Positions 5,607 to 12,541 of a DNA stretch of 12,541 nucleotides are shown one piece after another. The notes under the pieces were generated by a model that was not told where the DNA came from, did not search any database, and worked only from the letters and a program-made list of their open reading frames with translations. Both the position numbers and the translations under genes were made by a program. Each line of letters begins with the position of its first letter. Within the stretch, counting starts at the first letter, position 1. The stretch is taken from NCBI GenBank assembly GCA_045634085.1, contig JAZQZM010000036.1, forward strand, positions 1 to 12,541, in the 5' to 3' direction. Origin of the DNA: HGM04593 sp045634085. Lineage in GTDB: Bacteria; Bacteroidota; Bacteroidia; Bacteroidales; Bacteroidaceae.

Positions 5607-6809
5607 ATGCCTGAATTATCAGAAAGAGCCATACTTATGCCGTCGTCGCCAATACGTAAGTTGGCGCCATTTGCAAATGCGGCAAAGGAACGCGGCGTCA
5701 AGGTCTATCACCTGAACATTGGCCAGCCCGACCTTAACTCTCCCGAGGTTGCTCTTGAAGCAATTAAGAAGTTCGACCAGAAGATTCTCGAATATAGCCC
5801 AAGCGACGGTTTCCTCTCATTGCGCGAGAAACTTGTCGGCTATTACGACCAGTACCAGATAAAGTTGAAGCCCGATGACATCATTGTAACTTCGGGCGGG
5901 TCCGAGGCTGTGCTCTTTGCATTCCTCACTTGCCTGAACCCTGGTGATGAGATTATTGTACCTGAGCCTGCATATGCCAACTACATGGCCTTTGCAATAT
6001 CGGCCGGTGCAGTAATACGTCCAATCCGTTCAACAATTGACGAGTCATTCGCACTGCCTCCAATGGAACGTTTCGAGGAGCTCATCAACGAACGCACACG
6101 CGGTATTCTCATCTGCAACCCCAACAACCCAACAGGTTATCTCTACACACGTAACGAGATGAACCGCATACGTGACCTGGTGAAGAAACACAACCTTTAC
6201 CTTTTCTCGGACGAGGTTTACCGCGAGTTCATATACACCGGTTCACCTTATATATCGGCTTGCCACCTCGAGGGCATTGAAGATAACGTCGTTCTTATTG
6301 ACTCTGTATCAAAGCGTTACTCGGAGTGCGGTATCAGAATAGGTGCTCTCATCACCAAGAATAAGGCTGTGCGTCAGGCGGTCATGAAGTTCTGCCAGGC
6401 ACGTTTGAGCCCCCCATTGCTTGGCCAGGTTGTTGCCGAGGCATCGATTGAGGCCCCACGTTCTTATGCCATCAACACATATGAGCAATATATTGAACGC
6501 CGCAACTGCCTTGTCGATGAATTGAACAAGCTGCCCGGTGTATACTCCCCTATCCCAATGGGCGCATTCTACACTGTTGCCCGCCTTCCCATTGATGACA
6601 GCGACAAGTTCTGCGAATGGTGCCTTACAGACTTTGAATATGAGGGAGAGACAATAATGATGGCTCCGGCATCAGGTTTCTACAGCGAAGAAGGTTACGG
6701 AAAGAATGAGGTGCGTATAGCATATGCAATTGACAAGCAGGACCTTAAACGTGCCATTTTCCTCCTTGGAAAGGCACTTGAACAGTATCCAGGCAGAGTG
6801 AATCCATAA
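5607..6809 (+). CDS. PLP-dependent class I/II aminotransferase (AspC/AspB-like)
   Basis: This fold-type I enzyme moves an amino group between an amino acid and a 2-oxo acid in the cytosol. The 400-residue length is usual. Visible motifs: LNIGQPD (36-42), EYSPSDG before a SLREKL helix, TSGGSEAV (95-102) contacting the cofactor phosphate, CNPNNPTG with N174, SDEVY with D202 and Y205 facing the pyridine ring, the Schiff-base lysine K236 in SVSKRYS, R244 in GIRIG, and R370 in NEVRIAYA for the substrate carboxylate. SVSKRYSECGIRIG is typical of Bacteroidota proteins annotated as aspartate or broad-specificity aminotransferases; exact substrates cannot be read from sequence. It is a single gene with its own promoter and terminator. 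Confidence 0.92.
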   Translation: MPELSERAILMPSSPIRKLAPFANAAKERGVKVYHLNIGQPDLNSPEVALEAIKKFDQKILEYSPSDGFLSLREKLVGYYDQYQIKLKPDDIIVTSGGSEAVLFAFLTCLNPGDEIIVPEPAYANYMAFAISAGAVIRPIRSTIDESFALPPMERFEELINERTRGILICNPNNPTGYLYTRNEMNRIRDLVKKHNLYLFSDEVYREFIYTGSPYISACHLEGIEDNVVLIDSVSKRYSECGIRIGALITKNKAVRQAVMKFCQARLSPPLLGQVVAEASIEAPRSYAINTYEQYIERRNCLVDELNKLPGVYSPIPMGAFYTVARLPIDDSDKFCEWCLTDFEYEGETIMMAPASGFYSEEGYGKNEVRIAYAIDKQDLKRAIFLLGKALEQYPGRVNP

Positions 6810-6819
6810 CGGCATCACA

Positions 6820-6872
6820 ACACTTGATAAAAAAATAGCATAGTCAGACTATGCTATTTTTTTATCAAGTGT
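6820..6872. terminator. 53-base palindromic bidirectional terminator after the aminotransferase
   Basis: A perfect 26-base inverted repeat (6820-6845 with 6847-6872) surrounds one central base. The core TAGCATAGTC is flanked by seven A's on the left and seven T's on the right, so either strand yields a stem followed by U's; the pairing continues beyond the tracts. Confidence 0.9.
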
Positions 6873-6920
6873 ATTATACATATATTCCGAAGCAGGCATA
6901 CCACAACCTTATAGATATAA

Positions 6921-6951
6921 AAAATACACACAGCTTTGCTGTGTGTATTTT
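6921..6951 (-). terminator. Terminator of the gyrA-TPR transcription unit
   Basis: AAAATACACACAGC (6921-6934) pairs perfectly with GCTGTGTGTATTTT (6938-6951) around a three-base loop, 19 bases beyond the TPR stop codon. On the minus strand the stem is followed by a T-tract; the plus strand also has T's after it, so it may act both ways. Confidence 0.85.
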
Positions 6952-6970
6952 ATTTTTAAAAGTAAGGGAA

Positions 6971-8242
6971 TCAATAACCCAAAGACTTCTGAATTTCCTC
7001 AACTTCCTTGAGCTTGTCTGTCATCTTGAGGTTGTAATAGCAGTTGATAATGTTCACTAACCACAATTCGTGCTTGTCGGGAGCAATCTGACGAAGCTTC
7101 TCGAGCAAAGGAAGTGCCTTGTTGTAATAACCGTCGAGCACCTTCTTGTCCTCGGCAATCTTCTTCTTGTCAGTAACCTTTGTTGAAGACTGTGCTGCAC
7201 TGTACTCCTGAGCCTTTACAAGATAGCAACGGCCAAGGTTAGAGAGTGCATTCTCGTAGTAAGGATCAACCTCGAGAGTCTTCTCGTACCACTCGATTGC
7301 AGTGTCGATATCCTCCTTCTGGTGTGCGATGTATCCCTTAAGGTATACGAAGAGAGGATTTGATGGGTCTGATGCCATAAGTTCGTCGGCCAACTGACCA
7401 AGTTCCTCATTCTGGTTACGGCTGTCATAGTAATGAATCAATGACTGGCTGTAGTAGAGGTCTGATGGGAACTTGGTGATACCCTCCTTACACATCTCCA
7501 ACCATGTTGCAGAGTCACCCTTCTCAACATAAGCTGCTGTCTTGAAACGGTATGCGTTCTCTGCTGTGTGTGGGTTTGTCAAGGCAAGGTCAACGTGTGT
7601 AAGAACCATGTCGTAGTCCTCGAGCTGCATACCGCAAAGAGCCATGTTGAACGCAGCAACAGGAACATTGATTGTATCCTTTACGATGAGGCCCTCTTTC
7701 ACAAGTCTGTCATTTGCATCAATGAACATCTTGAAAAGGTCGTAAGCCTTCTTGTAATCCTCGTTACCGTAGTAATATGCACCGGCATTGTAGAACTGGC
7801 CGTACTCCTGACCGAAAGCGATTTTCACAAAATCAGTATACTTTGGCTTTACACGTCCCTTAGCATCGGGCATGTTGTCATATTTCTCGCAGTTCTCAAG
7901 GTCACCACAAAGTTCATAAACGTAAGAATACATCAACGCCTCGTCAAACGCAGCACCTTCGGCACGCTTACGGTTCTCATTGTCAACCACAGCCTTCTTT
8001 GCTGTTGCACTTACAAACCATACGTATGCATCCTGATTTACAAGCTCGTTGCTTGTAGCTACTCTCAAGGCATTTGCTGCACCTACAGGGTCTGTAGCAA
8101 TCTTTGCCTCAGTATCCTGAACCAATGTCATGAGTGCCTTCTTCTGCTTTTTCTGCTCCTTAATCTGTTCCTTGGTCAACTCCTGACCCATAGCAAATGA
8201 ACCCGCAAGTACAAGTGCTAATGATAATACTAACTTTTTCAT
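6971..8242 (-). CDS. Secreted tetratricopeptide-repeat protein downstream of gyrA
   Basis: The 423-residue protein has a signal peptide (MKKLVLSLALVLAGSFAMGQ, cleavage near residue 19-20), a basic KEQIKEQKKQKKA stretch and then helical repeats. Clear TPR-like units are at about 148-180 (YNAGAYYYGNEDYKKAYDLF), 196-225, 228-260 and 297-345, the best being GYIAHQKEDIDTAIEWYEKT followed by DPYYENALSNLGRCY. A lysine-rich insert (355-368) precedes the last helices. TPR proteins mediate protein contacts; this one is probably periplasmic, partner unknown. It starts 48 bases after the gyrA stop on the same strand with no clear promoter between, so it is likely co-transcribed with gyrA; that adjacency is, as I recall, common in Bacteroidales. 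Its transcript ends at the hairpin at 6921-6951. Confidence 0.85.
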   Translation of the reverse strand: MKKLVLSLALVLAGSFAMGQELTKEQIKEQKKQKKALMTLVQDTEAKIATDPVGAANALRVATSNELVNQDAYVWFVSATAKKAVVDNENRKRAEGAAFDEALMYSYVYELCGDLENCEKYDNMPDAKGRVKPKYTDFVKIAFGQEYGQFYNAGAYYYGNEDYKKAYDLFKMFIDANDRLVKEGLIVKDTINVPVAAFNMALCGMQLEDYDMVLTHVDLALTNPHTAENAYRFKTAAYVEKGDSATWLEMCKEGITKFPSDLYYSQSLIHYYDSRNQNEELGQLADELMASDPSNPLFVYLKGYIAHQKEDIDTAIEWYEKTLEVDPYYENALSNLGRCYLVKAQEYSAAQSSTKVTDKKKIAEDKKVLDGYYNKALPLLEKLRQIAPDKHELWLVNIINCYYNLKMTDKLKEVEEIQKSLGY

Positions 8243-8290
8243 ACTAAATGAGTTTAAGTTTATGTTTTTCTTTATTGATCAAAACAGTAT

Positions 8291-10816
8291 TTAATTGCCT
8301 GCATTCTCTTCGGGTGTGTTCTCAACACCCTCTACCTGTACACCTTCAACAGGCTGCTCCTCCTCGGTATCGCGTGTAACCTTACATACAGAACCGATGC
8401 AATCGTTCTTCTTGCCAAGATTGATTACGCGTACACCCTGAGTTGCACGACCCTGTACCGGAATCTGGTCTACCGATGTACGGATTGTGATACCCGACTT
8501 GTTGATAATCATAAGGTCGTTCTCATCGTTTACATCCATGATTGCGACAAGCTGACCGGTCTTCTCGGTAACCTGGAGTGTCTTCACACCCTTGCAACCA
8601 CGGCCTACTGTAGGATAGTCTTCTGTTGCCGAACGCTTACCGTAGCCCTGCTCCGAAAGTACAAGCAGGGTGTGCTCGGCTTCATCGTTCTTTGGCAATA
8701 CTACCATGCCTACTACCTCGTCATCCTCGGCAATGTCCATACCCTTGACACCGGTTGCTGTACGACCCATAGCACGCACTGTGCTCTCGTTAAAACGTAC
8801 GGCCTTACCGCCACGGTTTGCAAGGATAATGTCACTGTCGCCATCGGTGAGTGCAACTGATATCACGCGGTCATCCTCGCGGATGGTGATTGCAATGATA
8901 CCGTTTGTACGTGGACGTGAATACTGTTCAAGACTCGTCTTCTTGATGATACCGTTCTTTGTACAGAACACAATGTTGTGGCTCTCGATGAAGTTCTTGT
9001 CGGCAAGAGTCTTCACGCGCACAAATGCATTGACTGCATCATCGGCATCGATGTTGAGCATATTCTGTATTGCACGTCCTTTTGAACTCTTGTTGCCCTC
9101 GGGAATCTCATATACCTTGAGCCAGTAGCACTTGCCTCGCTGTGTAAAGAAGAGCATGGTGTTGTGCATGGTAGCAGTATAAATGTACTCAATGAAGTCG
9201 CTGTCACGTGTGTCACTGCCCTTTGAGCCTACGCCGCCACGGTTCTGGCTACGGTACTCGGTAAGAGGAGTACGCTTGATGTAACCCATGTGCGAGATTG
9301 TGATGACCATCTCATCATCGGCATAGAAGTCCTCGGGGTTGAAGTCGCTTGAAGCACTATAGTCAATCTTGCAACGGCGTTCGTCACCATACTTCTCCTT
9401 AATCTCGAACAGTTCGTCCTTGATTACCTGCTTGCAGAGCTCATCATCAGTGAGGATTGCGTTATAATACTCAATCTTACGCATGAGTTCCTCATATTCG
9501 GCATGCAACTTGTCCTGCTGGATACCGGTGAGCTGTGCAAGACGCATCTCAACGATTGCAGCCGCCTGAATCTCGGTAAGTGTGAAACGTTCGATAAGCG
9601 CAGCCCTTGCATCGGCCGGAGACTTGGCAGCCTTGATAAGGCGTACAACCTCGTCAATGTTGTCCGAAGCGATAATCAATCCCTCGACAATGTGCGCACG
9701 TTCCTCGGCCTTGCGCAACTCATACTGTGTACGGCGTATCACAACCTCGTGACGGTGGTCAACGAAATTACTGATGCAGTCCTTGAGTGTAAGCAACTGT
9801 GGACGTCCCTTTACAAGAGCAATGCAGTTTACACTGAATGATGTCTGCAAAGAACTCATCTTGTAGAGTTTGTTCAGGATGACGTTAGCATTTGCATCGC
9901 GCTTTACGTCGATGACAATGCGCATACCCGACTGGTCGGACTCGTCATTGATATTCGAGATACCCTCAATCTTCTTCTCGTTGACCATTGAGGCGATATC
10001 CTTGATGAGTTCCTCCTTGTTTACGTTGTAAGGAATTGCTGTAACAACAATCTTCTCGTGTTGTGCACCCGATTCAATCTCGGCAACGGCACGCATGATT
10101 ACACGGCCACGACCTGTCTCATATGCATCGCGTACACCATTTAGGCCGAAGATATCGCAACCTGTAGGGAAATCAGGAGCCTTTACATACTGCATGAGAC
10201 CATCGGTATCGATATCAGGGTTGTCGATATATGCCACACATGCATCGAGCACTTCGTTGAGGTTGTGTGTGGGAATATTGGTTGCCATACCTACAGCAAT
10301 ACCCGATGAACCGTTCACCAGCAGGTTAGGGATACGTGTCGGCATCACAGTCGGCTCAACGAACTCGTCGTTATAGTTAGGCTGGAAATCCACAGTCTCT
10401 TTGTAGAGGTCCTGTGCCAGTTCCTCACCAATCTTGTGCAGACGTGCCTCGGTATAACGCATGGCAGCCGGAGAGTCACCGTCGATAGAACCGAAGTTAC
10501 CCTGACCGTCAATGAGCGGATAACGCATCACCCAGTCCTGAGCCATACGTACAAGAGCACCATAAACCGATGAGTCACCATGTGGGTGGTACTTACCGAG
10601 TACATCACCGACGGTACGTGCCGATTTCTTGTATGGCTTGTCCGAAGTATTTCCAAGTTCCATCATACCGTAGAGGATACGGCGATGAACCGGCTTCAAA
10701 CCATCTCGAACATCAGGCAAAGCTCGCGCCACAATTACCGACATTGAGTAGTCAATATAAGAAGAACGCATCTCCTCCTCTACATTGACCTTAATAATTC
10801 TGTCGTTTTCAATCAT
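8291..10816 (-). CDS. gyrA: DNA gyrase subunit A
   Basis: GyrA carries the DNA-breaking tyrosine of gyrase, the A2B2 enzyme that introduces negative supercoils. The 841-residue product starts with YIDYSMSVIVARALPDVRDGLKP in two adjoining blocks; the catalytic Y121 lies in AAMRYTEARL, and the quinolone region is KYHPHGDSSVYGALVRMAQ (75-93). A coiled coil occupies about 355-480 and the six-bladed DNA-wrapping domain about 500-815, with a GyrA-box-like QNRGGVG (524-530). An acidic tail (817-841) ends the protein. The full C-terminal domain favours GyrA over ParC. Odd: S82 is present, but the residue matching E. coli D87 is G86, and the box has valine in place of the usual lysine. The TPR gene follows, probably in the same transcript. 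Confidence 0.97.
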   Translation of the reverse strand: MIENDRIIKVNVEEEMRSSYIDYSMSVIVARALPDVRDGLKPVHRRILYGMMELGNTSDKPYKKSARTVGDVLGKYHPHGDSSVYGALVRMAQDWVMRYPLIDGQGNFGSIDGDSPAAMRYTEARLHKIGEELAQDLYKETVDFQPNYNDEFVEPTVMPTRIPNLLVNGSSGIAVGMATNIPTHNLNEVLDACVAYIDNPDIDTDGLMQYVKAPDFPTGCDIFGLNGVRDAYETGRGRVIMRAVAEIESGAQHEKIVVTAIPYNVNKEELIKDIASMVNEKKIEGISNINDESDQSGMRIVIDVKRDANANVILNKLYKMSSLQTSFSVNCIALVKGRPQLLTLKDCISNFVDHRHEVVIRRTQYELRKAEERAHIVEGLIIASDNIDEVVRLIKAAKSPADARAALIERFTLTEIQAAAIVEMRLAQLTGIQQDKLHAEYEELMRKIEYYNAILTDDELCKQVIKDELFEIKEKYGDERRCKIDYSASSDFNPEDFYADDEMVITISHMGYIKRTPLTEYRSQNRGGVGSKGSDTRDSDFIEYIYTATMHNTMLFFTQRGKCYWLKVYEIPEGNKSSKGRAIQNMLNIDADDAVNAFVRVKTLADKNFIESHNIVFCTKNGIIKKTSLEQYSRPRTNGIIAITIREDDRVISVALTDGDSDIILANRGGKAVRFNESTVRAMGRTATGVKGMDIAEDDEVVGMVVLPKNDEAEHTLLVLSEQGYGKRSATEDYPTVGRGCKGVKTLQVTEKTGQLVAIMDVNDENDLMIINKSGITIRTSVDQIPVQGRATQGVRVINLGKKNDCIGSVCKVTRDTEEEQPVEGVQVEGVENTPEENAGN

Positions 10817-10945
10817 CTTCTTTAAAATAAATATTAATTAAATTCTGTATTTGCCTATATTTGTCTATACCTTATTAATATAAAACATCGCTAAATTAAT
10901 CAAAATAGCCGAAACCCGCAAAAAAATTAAGTATTATTAAGCTCC

Positions 10946-10998
10946 AGAAGGCGTTTAAACCGCCTTCTAAAGCAAAAAGCTCTAAAAAGCGGTTTAAA
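10946..10998 (-). promoter_or_regulatory. Two mutually exclusive hairpins between the P5-like gene and gyrA
   Basis: Hairpin A pairs AGAAGGCG (10946-10953) with CGCCTTCT (10961-10968). Hairpin B pairs TTTAAACCGC (10954-10963) with GCGGTTTAAA (10989-10998). They share 10961-10963 and A's loop, so they cannot coexist. They lie in the 203-base gap downstream of the P5-like stop and upstream of gyrA on the same strand. They may form a terminator for the former or a switch in a gyrA leader; no uninterrupted T-tract directly follows hairpin A. Confidence 0.5.
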
Positions 10999-11019
10999 TG
11001 GGCTTTAACGGCATTGTTT

Positions 11020-11424
11020 TCAAAGAGACAATAACCAACCTTTTTGAACATCATCCATGTAAGCTGGCCTGCCGTTTTCCATGTGCGACATGGCAGCTAC
11101 AATCCTTTGCATCGTTCCCGGTTCATTGATGTCAAGCTCCGTATCTGCATCAACACCGGCCCGGGAGGAGACGAACCGTACATAAGCATCGGTGTTGTTC
11201 TCCGTGGGAGGCGCCCATCTGTGAATCCACTGACGCAGCGTAGTGAGCCCATGCCTGCGATAATAGTTCCTCAGCGTGATGAATGCGGCGCGATATCCCC
11301 AACAGGCATCACTGAAGCAGAAGAATTCCATGTCACCTTGAACAGCAGAGAGTCCTTTCCACTGCGTGCCGTTCCGCCGTATGTTCAGCGGATTGTTGTT
11401 TCTTAAACCTCGTGAGATTTTCAT
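11020..11424 (-). CDS. Small phage-type protein of the 'structural protein P5'-like family
   Basis: The 134-residue product begins MKISRGLRNNNPLNIRRNG; the RGxRNNNPxNIR motif (5-16), followed by W22 and G24, FSDACWGYRA (37-46), LRNYYRRHGLTTLRQWIHRWAPP (51-73 region) and ENNTDAYV, marks a family in phages and Bacteroidota or proteobacterial chromosomes often annotated 'structural protein P5' and thought to relate to phage peptidoglycan-degrading proteins. No signal peptide or membrane segment is seen. The start is the only ATG before the motif and follows an exact -7 box. No other phage gene is nearby, so it is a lone phage-derived or domesticated gene. The biochemical role is unproven. Confidence 0.8.
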   Translation of the reverse strand: MKISRGLRNNNPLNIRRNGTQWKGLSAVQGDMEFFCFSDACWGYRAAFITLRNYYRRHGLTTLRQWIHRWAPPTENNTDAYVRFVSSRAGVDADTELDINEPGTMQRIVAAMSHMENGRPAYMDDVQKGWLLSL

Positions 11425-11433
11425 TTTTTACTG

Positions 11434-11441
11434 CAAATGTA
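11434..11441 (-). promoter_or_regulatory. Promoter -7 box TACATTTG for the P5-like gene
   Basis: The minus strand reads TACATTTG, an exact match to TAnnTTTG, nine bases before the ATG at 11424. A near -33 element (CTTG at 11459-11462) lies 17 bases upstream. The predicted leader is only a few bases long. Confidence 0.55.
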
Positions 11442-11554
11442 AATTCAGTCAGAAAAATCAAGGTTGTTGCATTAACACATTCATTGCAGAAAGCAAAATC
11501 ACGCATCATCCAAGTTTGATGCATGAAGATACTGCAGCTGTCAAATAAAAGTCT

Positions 11555-11562
11555 TATCTTCG
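11555..11562 (+). promoter_or_regulatory. Probable trmD promoter -7 box (TATCTTCG)
   Basis: TATCTTCG is one mismatch from TAnnTTTG and lies 60 bases before the trmD ATG. No convincing -33 TTTG is seen at the normal spacing. Confidence 0.45.
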
Positions 11563-11622
11563 CAGAAGTTTCCTGAACAAGGGAATATAACAGAATTACA
11601 ATTTACAAAAATATATTTTACA

Positions 11623-12297
11623 ATGCGAGTAGACATAATTACCACCTTCCCCGAGATGATGGAGAGCTTCTTCAACTCATCAATCATGGGCCGGGCACAA
11701 CGCAATGGTTATGCCGAAATTTGTTTACATAATTTACGTGATTATACAACCGACAAGCATCGCAAGACCGACGATTACCCATTTGGAGGCTGCGCCGGAC
11801 TTGTTATGAAGATTGAGCCTATTGACAACTGTATAAAGCACCTGAAGAGCCAAAGAAACTACGATGAGGTAATTTATACAACCCCTGATGGCAAGGTTTT
11901 TGACCAGCCAATGGCAAATTCTCTCTCGATGAAGGAAAATCTCATCTTTTTGTGCGGTCATTACAAAGGAATCGACCACAGAATCCGCGAACACTTGATT
12001 ACCAAAGAGATAAGCATAGGTGATTATGTATTGACAGGTGGCGAATTAGCAGTAGAGGTAATATGCGACGCAGTCATTCGCCTCATTCCTGGTGTAATTT
12101 CGGACGAAACTTCGGCACTCAGCGACTCATTTCAGGACAATTTGCTTGCCGCACCTGTATACACACGCCCTGCAGAGTACAACGGATGGAAAGTACCCGA
12201 TGTCCTGCTCTCGGGACACGAGGCAAAGATACGTCAGTGGGAGTTCGAACAGTCACTGGAGCGCACAAAGTTGCTCCGCCCCGATTTGCTCAAATAA
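11623..12297 (+). CDS. trmD: tRNA (guanine37-N1)-methyltransferase
   Basis: TrmD methylates G37 next to the anticodon of several tRNAs using S-adenosylmethionine, which prevents +1 frameshifting. The 224-residue product starts MRVDIITTFPEMM and has the SPOUT-class knot: YTTPDGKVFDQ, LCGHYKGIDHRI (110-121) and SIGDYVLTGGELA (131-143), which wrap the cofactor. R153 in IRLIPGV and D168 in LSDSF match the E. coli catalytic arginine and aspartate, and PVYTRPAEYNGWKVPDVLLSGH in two adjoining motifs plus the RPDLL end are diagnostic. A small oddity is GGCAGLVM (55-62) where most homologues have GGGPGM or GGGAGM. The rimM, rplS and rpsP genes common beside it elsewhere are absent here. Confidence 0.96.
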   Translation: MRVDIITTFPEMMESFFNSSIMGRAQRNGYAEICLHNLRDYTTDKHRKTDDYPFGGCAGLVMKIEPIDNCIKHLKSQRNYDEVIYTTPDGKVFDQPMANSLSMKENLIFLCGHYKGIDHRIREHLITKEISIGDYVLTGGELAVEVICDAVIRLIPGVISDETSALSDSFQDNLLAAPVYTRPAEYNGWKVPDVLLSGHEAKIRQWEFEQSLERTKLLRPDLLK

Positions 12298-12315
12298 AAT
12301 AAAACTTATTTACAT

Positions 12316-12341
12316 ATTACATTTGTATATACAATTGTAAT
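12316..12341. repeat. 26-base near-perfect palindrome downstream of trmD
   Basis: ATTACATTTGTATATACAATTGTAAT is shown as two halves: ATTACATTTGTAT and ATACAATTGTAAT. They are reverse complements apart from one T-T mismatch pair. The centre TTGTATATACAA is perfect. It could be an AT-rich stem in the trmD 3' end or a dimeric protein binding site. The plus strand includes TACATTTG (12318-12325), a -7-like match with no gene after it. Confidence 0.6.
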
Positions 12342-12375
12342 ACCGATTGAAGGCAACGTTACAAACGTAGCATAC

Positions 12376-12415
12376 ATAAAAAATATAGGAGCCATACGGC
12401 TCCTATATTTTTTAT
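12376..12415. terminator. Bidirectional terminator between trmD and pyrD
   Basis: An 18-base perfect stem (12376-12393 with 12398-12415; core TATAGGAGCC) closes a four-base loop and carries six A's on the left and six T's on the right, serving the convergent trmD and pyrD transcripts. Confidence 0.9.
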
Positions 12416-12430
12416 CATGACTCTAGAATT

Positions 12431-12541
12431 TTACACCTCAAGCGCACCTATAAGTTCCTGAACCGAACTCATCTTGTGACGCACAAGGTAATCCTCGATA
12501 TAATCGACAATTTCACCGGTAACGGCAGGATTCATAAAGTT
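12431..12541 (-). CDS. pyrD: Dihydroorotate dehydrogenase, C-terminal end (cut by window edge)
   Basis: The last 36 codons read NFMNPAVTGEIVDYIEDYLV and end SSVQELIGALEV before TAA at 12433-12431. From memory of Bacteroides class 1B PyrD, whose C-terminus runs ANFIDPAVT, then DYLERHG, then IGALEV, this is the last helix of that enzyme. It oxidises dihydroorotate to orotate in pyrimidine synthesis. The catalytic residues lie beyond the edge. In class 1B enzymes a PyrK electron-transfer subunit is usually encoded beside pyrD; that would lie outside the window. Confidence 0.85.
   Translation of the reverse strand, partial: NFMNPAVTGEIVDYIEDYLVRHKMSSVQELIGALEV

Noticed and set aside
7568..8200. 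210-codon plus-strand frame opposite the TPR gene
   Set aside because: Antisense to a well-supported gene with signal peptide and TPR units; no family similarity or promoter of its own.
11503..11522. GCATCA/TGATGC six-base hairpin before trmD
   Set aside because: Short, with an eight-base loop and AT-rich surroundings; expected by chance in a gap of this size.
1..12297. A split rpsP-rimM-trmD-rplS operon
   Set aside because: rpsP and trmD are about 11 kb apart, on opposite strands, with their own promoters. This is ordinary gene order for the group, not a rearrangement signature within the window.

Overview
The window is chromosomal DNA from a member of the Bacteroidales (Bacteroidota), probably Bacteroidaceae or Prevotellaceae. 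This rests on the repeated promoter signature TAnnTTTG close to starts, AT-rich leaders without a Shine-Dalgarno sequence, and the protein families: a GyrA with a QNRGG-type box, a TlpA-like secreted thioredoxin, a gyrA/TPR gene pair, and a PyrD tail ending IGALEV. Most of it is housekeeping. There is no rRNA, tRNA, CRISPR array, transposase or integrase.

Layout, left to right: the 5' part of rpsP (minus, cut by the edge); galE (plus), followed by a partial second copy of its own 3' end separated by a palindromic insert, then a strong two-way terminator; a secreted TlpA-like thioredoxin (minus); a small glycine-rich membrane protein and a patatin-like phospholipase (plus); a tRNA-dihydrouridine synthase (minus); an unrecognised four-helix membrane protein (plus); a 487-base gap with a hairpin and a diverged direct repeat; a PLP-dependent aminotransferase (plus); a secreted TPR protein and gyrA (both minus, likely co-transcribed gyrA then TPR); a small phage-type 'structural protein P5'-like gene (minus); trmD (plus); and the last 36 codons of pyrD (minus).

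The genes do not form one pathway. Several concern RNA and translation (rpsP, dus, trmD), one DNA topology (gyrA), two the envelope or periplasm (TlpA-like, TPR), and three central metabolism (galE, aminotransferase, pyrD). Transcription units are short and often convergent, and most convergent ends share a long symmetric hairpin with an A-tract on one side and a T-tract on the other, able to terminate both strands.

The most unusual region lies behind galE. The final 26 codons plus stop are repeated 177 bases downstream, in the same frame, differing only at three synonymous third positions. Between the copies is a 78-base nested palindrome with perfect 12-base inverted ends. This looks like the scar of an insertion that replaced the gene's 3' end with an equivalent copy. 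No complete new defence or mobile system is visible.
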